From NCBI RefSeq assembly GCF_048773025.1, contig NC_133544.1:73507001-73571000 (forward strand): DNA of 64,000 nt, written 5' to 3'. The stretch is from Camelus bactrianus. Lineage: Eukaryota > Chordata > Mammalia > Artiodactyla > Camelidae. A program made the position numbers and the translations under genes. The notes under the pieces are model-generated. The model was not told where the DNA came from. It saw only the letters and a program-made list of their open reading frames with translations, and ran no database searches. This document shows positions 1-12,200 of this stretch, piece by piece. Numbering within the stretch: position 1 is the stretch's first letter; each line of letters opens with the position of its first letter.

Positions 1-192
1 CCCTGTAGAAACGATAGTTTGGTCTGGAAGTACCAGGAGCAAGTGTCCATTTGTCATTCCTTAAGGACCTGGAAGTCCCAGAAACTTGACGGTGGTGAAG
101 TGCTGGTAGAAATTTAGAAAGAGTGACAACTGGCGTTTTAAAAAGATCACCCGGGACCTTGGTCTAAGAGCCTGTGAAGTGACTGGGAAGCG
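1..192 (+). promoter_or_regulatory. Upstream region / 5' UTR of GANC
   Basis: Directly before the ATG. A few CpGs are scattered here but there is no dense CpG island and no TATA box that I can see. Part of it must be 5' UTR, but where transcription starts, or whether a splice acceptor precedes the coding start, cannot be read from this piece. In human the neighbouring gene TMEM87A runs in the opposite direction upstream; nothing of it is recognisable here. Confidence 0.5.
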
Positions 193-221
193 ATGGAAGC
201 AGCTGGGAAAGAGGAAATCAG
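193..221 (+). CDS. GANC: GANC exon 1 (coding part)
   Basis: Encodes residues 1-9 and two bases of codon 10 ([10 protein letters not shown]). The ATG sits in a strong context, G at -3 and G at +4. Donor is gtaaag at 222. The start of the exon lies upstream and is not resolved. Confidence 0.93.
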
Positions 222-3200
222 GTAAAGGCCCAGTGGTCCTGCAGGGACTGACTGCAGGGCCCACGGAGGCAGAGGATAGTACCTGAAAACAGCATTCTGG
301 TCTTGCGGTTTTTATTGATTGTTTGATTGCACTTATTTGCATGTTTGATATTTGTGCACTTAATCTTTATCGTTTTTTTTTTCAATTCTCCCAGGAAATT
401 AGTTGATATTAATAGCTAGTCCCTCATAAAATACTTTCAGGATCATTAACAAAACTGGTAGAATTGTGGTCAGAACTCTTAACACATGAATTTCAAGCAT
501 GTTGCTTTCCAAGTTCAGCTATATACACCTCTTCCTATGTCTTTCCAGAGCTCATTCTTCAAAACTGGAGACTGCAAATTTCTCTAATCTTTGCACACTT
601 GATTAAAAGAAACAGTAACAAAGACTGAGTCAATGAAGGATTTGATTACTTCCATGAAAATGATATTTTAGTATGGCCGAGTATACTTGTCTAGGCTTGT
701 TTTCATAATAGTTTGAAATTAGTGTTCAATCATAGCATCCTACATAATCATGGACATGCTGACATGATGTATTCACCATGACTCTGCTTGAAAGTCAGTT
801 TTTTCCCTTATAGTTTGCAATTGTTTTCATCAGCATATATTAAATACATATACTCAAGTAGCAATATACATACATCTTATTCATGTCATATTCCAGAAAC
901 AGCTTTTCTGAAACTCCATTTTAAAAAACATTGGCCCCTAGATTGTCAGCATCTTCTTAAAAAGCAAAAGATTTTCCTTCTCCATCTATTTGTTTCTACT
1001 CTTTTTCAAGCACCTTGCACATACGTCATTATAGCATATGTCAGGTAGATTTGTGATGTTGGTTAGGCTCTCAAAGAAAGCTTGGACACAATCCTTTATA
1101 TCTTCCTCAGAGCCCAGCACTCAATAAGAATATTCTGAAAGTATTTTGTTGAATAAATAGGTGGGTAGGTTGTTCTTGTTTGTTTGCTTTGGGGTTTTTT
1201 GGTTTTGCTCCTTCAGATTGTATTGTTGTCATCATAGCCTTCAGTCATTATTTTAAAAGAACCCTTCCTCATGAGTGACAATGCTCTTTTTCCATAGCTT
1301 TCAGAATAGTCCCAGAACTTCACATTTTGTTGTTTACCTTGAGTGGTTTAGAGAAGCATGTTTTTCCGCAGCACACACATAATCATGTTATGTTATGGCC
1401 ATGACACAGTTTTGCATTATGGTAGTTTACTTCCCATATTTATACTACAGTTAGAAAGAAGGTACAAAAATTGTATTCACAAACCCTATGTAAAAATAAG
1501 TTTCTTAAAATGTGTTTTTATTTAGTGTTGAAGATGAAGCTGTGGATAAAACCATTTTCAAAGACTGCAGCAAGATTGCTTTCTACAGGTAAGGAGAGGA
1601 AATGTATGACCTATGTGAAACATTTCTGAAAATATTTCAAAATTGATGTTTAATTAAATTTATGAGAACTCATAGGCTTTCTAAAGAAACAGTCAATTAG
1701 GAAACTGAGTGATTAAGGAATTTATCACACAGGAGACATTCACTTTTAGTACTTTAACTTATGACTGTATTATTCTATTATTAATATATTTAATTATAGT
1801 TAACTATATATAAGTGTATATTATAATTAATATTACTGATTTAATAAACAGGTATTTCATTTTAAAAGTCAAAGTGTTTTTAAACTGATGTGAAAATTTT
1901 GAATCTTTGAATAGATAATACTTTTACATGGTTCAAGAATCAAATAATATAAAAAGATACACACTGAAAAGTGTTACTCTCATTCCTGTCCCCTTCTACT
2001 CCATGCCACACCTTGTCCCTGTCAGTAACCAGATTTATTAATTTCTTACTTATCCTTCCAGTATTTCTTTTTGTGAATATATATATTCTTTTAATTTTTT
2101 GCATTTGGTGGGTAATTAGGTTTATTTATTTACTTATTTTATTTTATTTTCTTAATAGAGGTACTGGGGATTGAACCCAGGACCTCATGCATGCTAGGCA
2201 TGCACTCTACCACCGAGCTATATCCTCCCCCCTTGTAAATGTATGTATTCTTATGTCACTGCCATTCTCACACTAGGTAGTTTTCTATATACACTGTTGT
2301 ATACTTCTTTTTTTCCTGCTTCATAATTTATTTTGAAGAGCTCTGCATGTGTATATAGAGATTGTCCTCTTTCATAGCTGTATAGTATTCCATTGGGTAA
2401 ATTGTATTATAATTTGTTCAGTTTCTGTCCTATTGCTAAACCCTTGGGTTGTTTTCAGTCTTTTGCTATAATGTTACTGCCACAGTGAAAATCTATACCA
2501 TATATCATTTCCTACACATGCAGATATATTTATAGGATGAATTTCCAGGAGGGGGATTACTAGGTCAAAGAGTAAATGTGTTTGTAATTTCAACTATTAC
2601 CAGATATCCCTCCACAGAGATTGTACTGTTTTGTACTGTGATCACCACTATATGATTGCCTGTTTCCCCAGAGCCTCAAAATATTTTTGTAAAATCTTTT
2701 TTTTTTAGTGTCTACCTTTATGTGATCCTGAAACCGAAATCACCAAAAATTGTATCATTACAACTTTCTAATTTATTCACACTACTCTAGAGGAAGAAAA
2801 TCATATCATTTTAATTGTGAACAGGTACCTTAGTGGGAATTCTGTAGTGAACTCCTGGTCACCTTGTCAAACCACTGGATTATATTGGATTTCCACTAAA
2901 ATTTATTGAGTTTCTATTGAAGTGTACATTCATAGAAAGAGAAAGGAAATCATCAAGTTAATAAATGTATGTTATGAAAACTGCCCCACCTTCTCAATAA
3001 AGGGAACAAAATACCATCCTGGAACAGTGTTATGTTGAACAATTTTATTAGTAGTAGTAGTATTTTATTAGCTCTCTAACATATTCCCATTTGTGCTTTA
3101 TTAGAGTACTAATACTGTCTGTGCCCAATTCACTTATTATCGAAGTGATTTTTAATGACTTCTACGTGGTAATATAGTCATTTGGATGCTGACAGTGACA

Positions 3201-6200
3201 AATGATTCTCAGACATCTCTGTACTCCATATCTGTAGGCGTCAGAAACAGCGGCTCACCGAGAAGGCTGCCTATCAGGCATTACTAGATTCAGTCACAAC
3301 AGGCAAAGACAGCACCAGGTTTCAAATTATCAACGAAGTAGCTAAGGTGAGATAAAAGTATTTTCTACAGAGAACTATTTGTTTCTATATTTACTGGGGT
3401 TGAATGAAGTCAGTTTCCACAAGGCTAATTAAACTATGAATGCTTCAAAAGTAAACTTTGTGAGAGAAGTAATGTCTTTTTTTTATATCTATACTAATAC
3501 TACTTTAAAAGTAATATGAATATCAACATATAGATTGCCTGTGTATCAGTTACTTTCCTAGATGTTTTACAAATGTTGTTTCCTTTTAGTTAATCTTCAG
3601 AATACAGCTAAGAAGTACATTACATTATCCCCAATTTTCAGATAAGGAAATATTGAAATCTAAAAAGTCACTTGCTCAAAGTCACAGCTAGTAACCAGAA
3701 TTTTTACTAGTTACAGCTAGTATCCAGAATTTTCACCTGCGTCTGTAGACTTTTTCAAGCACCCACACTCTTTCTATCACTATTACACAACATACAGTTG
3801 AGCATGCAGCCTGAGCAGGACACAGATTCAGTCAATGTCCAAACCTCAGAATGTGAGTGGGCAAGAGGAACAGTGGACTGTGCAGTTGGAAAACTGAGGT
3901 CACAAATGTTCCATCTCCTGGGCTGCTTCATTGACGGATCACCATAGCTATTATATACTGAAAGGGTAAGAGCAGTATATTCTAAGGACTTTTTCTCATC
4001 TGTCAAGTTCTCACACTACTTCAGATGGGCTGTACAGATGGGCCAGTCAGAGAATGTGCTGTGGACTGGGCTGGGAAGTGTGGTTATGCACAAGTAGCTA
4101 ATGCTTCCAGTCTGACCTTCACTCACATCCTCCCCCATCTTCAAAAGGCATCCTAAGCTTCTAAGTCCTCCCAGACCATTCTGGTTTAATTGGTAATTCA
4201 TGTAACTGAAAGACATCATTAAAGATATGCAGTGTAGGTCCCATAACAGCTTAGTAACTCCACCAACTCACGGATAAGTCTCAGTTCTGGGAAGCAGACT
4301 GAGAAGACATGCCCACTCTCACTGCAGAGTTGTGAGAGGTCTCCCTGTGACTGCCACTGCGCTTGCCGCATAGTGCTACCCTGAGGAATCTCACAACATC
4401 AAGGGGTTCTCTGTAACACTGATAAGTAAGGCCTTTAACTTAGTGGAGAGTCCCAGTTTTATTCCTAGGCGGGAGGAGCAATTGTACAGCAAGGAAGGCT
4501 GCCTTCCATATGAAGTTTGAGAGATTTTAGTCATTTCTTGAGATGTGGAATCCTCTAACATAGCTTTCTTGCCTGAATTCAAAATAGGAGCCAAAATCAT
4601 ATCACCAGTTCTGTGTTCTCTATCCCCATCCCCTGTTCCCAACTTCTGGTTACTTAAGGATGTAGTTGTGGTAGCAGCACATTTAGTTCACTTCTCTTAA
4701 CTACACAGCTGGGATGCTTAGCTTTTTATACTACCCATTTTTTTCTGGAGGAATTTTCCCTCTTGTTTGGCATCTTTGAGGCCTTTGAGTTCACAGCTTG
4801 GTACCCCCGAAGTCATAGTTCCTCAACTGCTGATCCAAGTCTCCCAAACTAAACATCGCTTTGTAGCCATGTTTGATAGCTGTTCATGGGAAAACTCATT
4901 TCCTTCCCCGAGAGCGCCTGCCATCTGCATGAGGTCTAATAGCCGTATACACAGCCAAACCCCTGTATTCTGGGTCAGCAGAAGCATTTGGCTCCAGGAA
5001 ATGCAGAGTCCACCAGAGACCTTCCAGGAGTCAGTTGGCCTAATACCAGCATTCAGGTCTCTTCTTTTCTCATTTTTCTTGTCATTTGCCCATTTTCCTT
5101 CTTGTCTCTGATGTGTCTAACCCCAGAGAGTTGTAGCTGTCCCATGTTCAGGGCAAGAATCCCCTTCCAACCTTGGGGAGGCTCAGTATATTGAGCACCT
5201 GAACAGTCCATTGTCGTGGATATGTGCTGAGGCGGAGAAAATGAGACTAAAGCACTCTGAATACCAGTGTGGGCCAAAATGCAAATTCTCAATGCAGCTC
5301 CATACCAGTGAAGTTAGTAGTGGATCTGTTCACATGGTCTTTTACAGGACTGTAGGTAATTTTCTCTATACACACCTCTATTTGGATCCTGAAAATGGGA
5401 GCAACAATGCTGTTCAGTTCAAGTATCAGAGCCAGAGCCCATCAGATCTGGATGCTCTCAAAGGAAGAGAAGCCACAATCCAGGAGGACCCCTGGGAGCT
5501 CAGCACAAGACAGCATGTGGCTCAGAAGGGAGCTGAGGAGCCCAGCAAGCAAGTGCCAGTTATCCAAGACATCAGCAACAAAGCTCCCAAGACTGAGAAC
5601 TTTGAAGACCCCCTGGAACAGACTCCATGTTCAGGTATTGGAAATAACAGGGCTGCACAGGAAATCTGCATGCTCTGATCTCAGGCAGATGCATACACAT
5701 GTATATGTTTTGGGAGATCACCTTAAAATTACGAGCTGAACTTCACTAGTATCCTCTTTGTCACTTGGAGATGGGATAACTAATAAGGACTTAAGGTTTC
5801 CTACCTTCTGTCAGTTTGATAGGGACAACAGAGATCCAGACAGTACTTTCTAAAGTTGTCTGAACCTTGTGTCCTCCTCACTGAATAGTCAAGGAGCCTC
5901 CAGTAGAGGTTGTTGCAGGGCTGCAATGGCTGTTTAATGGGAGATTTCACAGTAGGATATAGTATGGATGGTCTGGAGAGTTTTAAAAAGCTGCATACAT
6001 CCACTTATTCAGAATGATAGCTTTTTATTTCAGGTTAAGAGAGACAGCCCAGAGTCTAGGAGGATCATGTTCAGCTCACAGCTGCTGTTCTCAGATTTCA
6101 CTGATGAGGCAGATTCTGACGAACCCAGCACTGTCAGTGCCTACCTGCCCTACACCAGTAAAACTCTTAAAGCAGTAACTTTTTTTTGTCAAGGTCTGTG

Positions 6201-9200
6201 GTTAATTTTTGAAGTCTTTTTTCCCAGTTCCCTTCCCCCAACCTGCCCCTTACTAAGCAACCAGGAAATAGAACCCAGCTTCATTCAGCATTGTCTTAGC
6301 TCACACTGCCATAGCAAAATACCACAGGCTGGGTGTCTTAACAGACATTTCTTTTTCACGGTTCTAGAATCTGGCAAGTCCAGGATCTAGGTGTCACTTC
6401 CTGGCTTGTAGACTGCCACCTCCTTACTGTACAGTTGACCCTTGAACAATGCAGGGGTTGGGGTGCTGACACCCCACACAATCAAAAATCCAAGTATAAC
6501 TTCACAGTCAGCCTCATTGATATGGTTCTGCATCCACAGATTTAACCAAGCAAGGGTCATGGGGTACTGTAGTAGGTATTTATTAGATGTATGTATGTAT
6601 TTATAGAAAAAACTACATGTAAGTGAACCTATGCAGTTCAAATCCTTGTTGTACAAGGGTCAGCTGTATATTCATGTGGTGAAGAGAGAGCTAACTCTCT
6701 GGTCTCTTCCTGTAAAGGCAGTAATTCCATCATGACTCCACCCTTATGACCTCATCAAAGCCTGTCACCTCCTGTAAAGGCCCCATCTCCAGATGCCATC
6801 ACATTGAGAGTTAGGGCTTAAACACATGACTTGGAGGGTTAGACAAGGGTGAGGGGGGAGAACAACACAATTCAGTCCATAGCACACATGATTCCTGAGA
6901 CACAGTAATGTAACAAAACAAACTAAAGTGTTGTCCTGTGTGTTGTCGCCAGATCAGGACATGGAGGCTTTGAAGAAAAGCTGGTTGCAGGTTTAAATGC
7001 ATAAGTTTTCTCACATAGGGTCCTATTTCTGATGACAAAATAATCAGGTAGATATTTGATAAATAAGCTTTCAGAAAAAAATCTTAAAGGAGTTACCAGT
7101 AAAGGGTTGACTGCTTTTTTAGAATTCTTTTTTTTTCCCTACTATTACCAGTTTTTTACCTTCAGTGAAAATTTGACCTGGAATGAGAAACAGAGAAGAT
7201 CTAGTCTTGTGACATCACAGCAGGGAAATTTATGCTGTCTTCTGAGTGTTGCTAAAAAGCACTGCTAACAAGGCTATTTGGAACAGACCTATGTTTTTGA
7301 CCTACTTCATATTGCTAATTTTTATGCTTTTTCATGACATGGATGACCATTTGGCAAAATGTTTACAGCCTGTTTTCAAGTTTTCACCAGATACAACACT
7401 TCTAGCAACTTCTCTAAGGATGCAAGGATATCTCTGAGCACCTCCATGAAGTGCCTTTTCATCTAAGCCTCATGAGCATGGGACTTTGCCCAACCAGCCA
7501 CCTCCTCAGCAGATGAGGAATGACTACCACTTGTAAGGCAGGACTGTTTCTGCAGAAATGGCCAGGAACAGGCAGCTAAGTTGGGAACTGGCCAAACAAT
7601 CGGAAGCACACCTGGACTGGTTAATTGTCCTCGGGGAACAGGCTAATGCCCAGCGTGAACTTGCCAACATTAGCCGGAGAGAATCAGTGCTTGCAATAAA
7701 CCAGCTGGCTGCAACTATGGAAGGGGCAATTAGTGCCCTACAAAATTTAATGAACTCTTAGACCATTCTCTGAATCCCGGGAGGTCTTGACCAATAGCCA
7801 GGAGAGGTTGTTGCTCACCCTTTTAGGCCTTTTAGGTTAACTGTTCCTTAGAGTAGAGAGACCTGGTGCCAGAGGAAAAGCAAAATCTACCTATCAAGGA
7901 GAAGTTGGTGGAATCATAATTTCCCTTCTTAATACCCACCACCATTTAAATATGTGTTCTAGGTCTGTTCTGTTAACTCAGTTACAATCTCTTCTCTATT
8001 AGTACTGACTGAAATGAAAAAAAGTTTTGTTTTAACATAATTGTGATCAATCCACTGCTTGAATATACAGACAAGGCATGATTTTTATAAGCTGTCTGAT
8101 ATTTTTGCCCTTGTGACCAAAAAATACTAGACTTATGGATGGCAAACTACCAGGTTTTATTTTTATTGAGTATGGGAGAAATAAGATAGGAAAAGGGAAT
8201 TTATATTCTCCCAGACTATGAGAGGTTAGCCTCTGAATGAAAAGCCAACTAGAGGCTTGTATTAAAAGGAACCTCCAAAATGTATTCCTTTCTCTGAAAA
8301 TTTATTTCATCTTAAATCTTTTAAGGAGGACATTTACACATCTTAAATTTTTCTAGGGGATCAAAACCTATGCTGTTTCACCTTATTTAAAATGTATAAT
8401 TAATATGTTTATTCACTTATTTTACTTAAAATCCATCTTGCTGTAATTTGGATGTACCTGCTATATCTAAGTTACTAACACTAAATAATTCTTAGTTTAG
8501 GCAATCTAACTTCTATAACTTAATGTATTTTTCATTGTCATTTTTACTCATCACTGTTAGGGAGAGATTCAATAACTTATTTGTATATTATTTTAAGATA
8601 AATGTCCAAACAGTTCCCTGGAGAACAGAAATAGCTAGAAATTCTTAATGTTTTAGATGGAAGACTATAACGTTCATATCCAGACTTTCTGACAGAGCAA
8701 GGTTTTGGTGGAAGAATTTGGCAATAATCAGCAGTTAAGAAACCCAGGGAAGTGGTTTATAAACTGTCATCCACAGAGCCTGGAGGTTTCCGTGGAGGTG
8801 TTTCAGGGCTGAATACAGGGAGGGGAGAGGGCTCAAAGGTAGAGGCTCTAAGCCACTTCCTGCTGCCTTCAACCCAAGTGGCTTTACCTGCTGGACTTCT
8901 GAGAGTCCACTGCTATTTAAAAAAATTTTAAGCCAATAAAAACAGCATGGGCCAGATCATAGGAACAAGTGTATTCTAAGGTCTAAGGAAATTATGTGCT
9001 TAGTATATGAAGCTGTGTTGATAATAATAAGAGATGAGAATGAATGTGGATATTGATTTTGAAAAGGGTTGTCTATTAGAAAAATGGCTTGCTTAATTAA
9101 GTTAAAATGAAAACAAAATGAGGTTTTGACTCTTTGTATGTTTGGGTGCATAAGGTCACTATGGGAAAAGCAAGGTTATTGCTGCCTTCTCTCATATAAT

Positions 9201-12200
9201 TAGGATTCTTTCCTAGGCTGCAGCCTCAAGAACAGAACAGAATAACCCATCTTTGGCTTAATGGGAGGATCTCTGAGTGCATAAACTAGATGCAATTTGT
9301 TAGTCATAAATAGGCAGACAACATATGTGCCCTCTGCTTAGGAAGTTCTTGGCCATTTTTGCTTACCCAGAGTCCTACTAATCCCCGAGGGCCATGCGCA
9401 AGTCCGTTCTTCTCCAGAAAGAGGCCCCAGAACCCCTCTCCTTATAGTCATCAACATTCCCCTTCCTTGTTCTCCCACAGCACTGTCCTTGTCCTGTCTC
9501 AGCACTTATAAAATGCTTTACAGTTAACCACATATGTGTATCATCTCTAAATTGCACTCTCCCTAAGAGATTAGCCCTCTTGTTCATAGCCATCAGCACA
9601 TCACAATATTAAATGCCAAATAAATGTTAGTTGAATTAGATTTGAGAGAGCAGTGGAAATATATGTCCAACTTGGGTGAGAATACATAATCTAACAAGAT
9701 TTCAGCTTTATATTTGGACACATTTTCAAACCTTAGAATTCTGATAGCACACTTGGAAGTATTTCAAGTATACCAAAGAACATTAAGTGTATAAGTAGTA
9801 ATTACAGTATGATTAGGAGTGGGGGAAACGGGGAGGCGTTGGCCAAAGAGTACAAACTTCCAACTATAAGATGAATAACTTCTGGAGAGCTAACGTATAG
9901 CATAGTGATTGTAGATAATAATACTCTATTATATACTTGAAAGTTGCTAAAAGAATAGATCTTAAGTGTTTTCACCACAAAGAGGAAATGGTAATTATTG
10001 ACCTGATTCAGATGTTAGCTAACACTATGGTGGTGATCATTTTGCAAGGTATGTGTCAAATCAACGAGTTGTACAACTTAAACTTACACAATGTGTCAAT
10101 TATATCTCAAGCTGGAGAAAAATAATTACTGTATGATCACTACTACATCATAACCCTGATTTAAGAATGTCTATAAAAGCAGCTATTTACCACTATTTAC
10201 CCGTCACTGTTTAAGTGCCCTGACTACTTGCTTGTATTCTGAAGAAGCAATGTTCTAGTAACATCGTTGTTTGGTTTGGTTTGGTTTGGTTTTTTTGGTG
10301 CTGCTTTGATATTCTCCCTGCTTCCTGTATCTTACTTGCGCCACATCAGACCTGTTCTGTATTATATCACACAGCCTACCCAGCTTAGCCTCTCATTTAA
10401 CAGACGTTGTAGTAACACACCGACCCAGTTGTAACCAGAATTTGGCATCACACGTAATAATTTGCAGTATACTGTGCAGCAGGGCATATCAGTTGAAAAC
10501 CACTGTCTTAAATATTTTTCTGATCTTGATGCCTGATTTTGAAACCTAAATCCAGCCATTTTTTTACCCTCAGAGTTTGTTGTTGTTTTGTGTTTTATTT
10601 TTCAAATTATATGTTATCTTTGTAATTCTATGTTGCTTTCATCTTTCATTATAGGCAGAATTTTATCTAGATTCTCTAGCCTCTTGAGAAAATTCCCCAG
10701 ACTTATTCTCAGTTGTATATGAAGTGCCTTGATTTTAGGGCAGGGAGCCTCATTCACCTACACTGGAGAACTCCAATGACCACCATTTTACTCTGTTCTT
10801 TTCTGTTTGCTGGCTTGTTACTCTTCATGTTTCATTCAGCTGGAATCCAGTTACCCTTATTTTAACATCAAACTCTTAAGATATCTGTAGTCTGTCATAC
10901 ATACATTGGGCCATATGTCCCAACTTTCCAAGAGCAGCTTCAGTTTATGCCTGTCATCCACTGTAATTATTAAGAGAAACTCCTTTCACTCTTACCAGTC
11001 TGGTCTGGACAGTGAGATGTTTGCCTTACCACAGAACACATAGAAGGTGTTTGTTTCTCCTACAGGTAGAGCCAAGCAAGTACATACATAGATCGGGGAG
11101 TTTTTTTCTTCATGATTGCCATTGTTCTCCAATTTGCTTGGCCTATAATAATTTAAACATAGTTTTCTAATTATTGTAATTTGTAGAACTGACCTGAGTA
11201 ATCTGTTGAAGCTAATCTTACATGTGTGTCCCCAGGTTCCTCTCCTAGCTGAAGTTTATGGTATAGAGGGAAATATTTTCAGGCTTAAAATCAATGAAGA
11301 AACACCCCTGAAGCCCAGGTATGAAGTTCCCGATGTCCTCACAAGCAAGCCAAGCACTGTAAGGTAAGCCAAGGAACACACTACCTTGGATACACCCTCA
11401 ATATGTTCTTCTGTCATACCTTCAGTACTAGATTTTTGTATGAGCCTCGTATTTGGTTTATTCCAAGATACAACCACTTGCAGAATTCAGTTATTTGGGG
11501 AAAAATTTATCCATTTTATATGTTATTCATTCTGTTTTCTCTTCACCATTTGACTCATCAGCATTTATTAATGGGGAGAAGAGCTTCTGATCCCTGCTCT
11601 CCTCCTCACAAAGTAAATGGTTTATCAGCCAGACTTAGGGAACAAGAGAGCTATTTAATTTACTCATTCAGATTAGCACCAAGTCTCCAGAGGTCTAATA
11701 CACTAGCCAAACTCCCACGCTTACAGTCATTTATTAGACTGACTCACTTTTAATTAACGCTAGTCTCAGAAGTCTAACATGTAATTTGACTTACAGTCAG
11801 AGATAAATTAATAATCAGTGTCTAAGTGAAAAATATCTCTGGGAATTAAAGCATTTTTCATGTACCTGCAGAATCTGCATCAGTTCTCAGCACATTTTCC
11901 AGTGATATTTCAACTCTGTTCTGTCTGTTGGTTTTTGTTATTTTTTTCATATTATTTCCCTAAAGGAATATAAGATTATGCCAGATGCCTTAATTTTCCT
12001 TATATCATTATCATAGCTTTATATAGATTATTTTTCCATGAAAATCTTAAAAAAAGTTAATAAATTATAAGGATAAGTTAATTCAGCTGTGGTAAAACTA
12101 TTAAAAAATTTAAATTTTTATATTTAAAATTTTTATATATTTTATATATTTTAAAATATTTTATATATTTAAAAATATATCACTGAGCTGCTACTATATG

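Noticed and set aside
1-300. CpG-island promoter
   Set aside because: Only scattered CpGs; not dense enough to call an island, and the upstream part is cut off by the window edge.
2130-2232. tRNA-like sequence (A and B boxes)
   Set aside because: It is the head of the camelid SINE with its tail and duplication, not a functional tRNA gene; the same holds at 14030-14100 and 43050-43130.
3755-4642. Three open frames of 67-83 codons on the - strand in intron 3
   Set aside because: No known motif, no splice or start context, and length within chance for the region.
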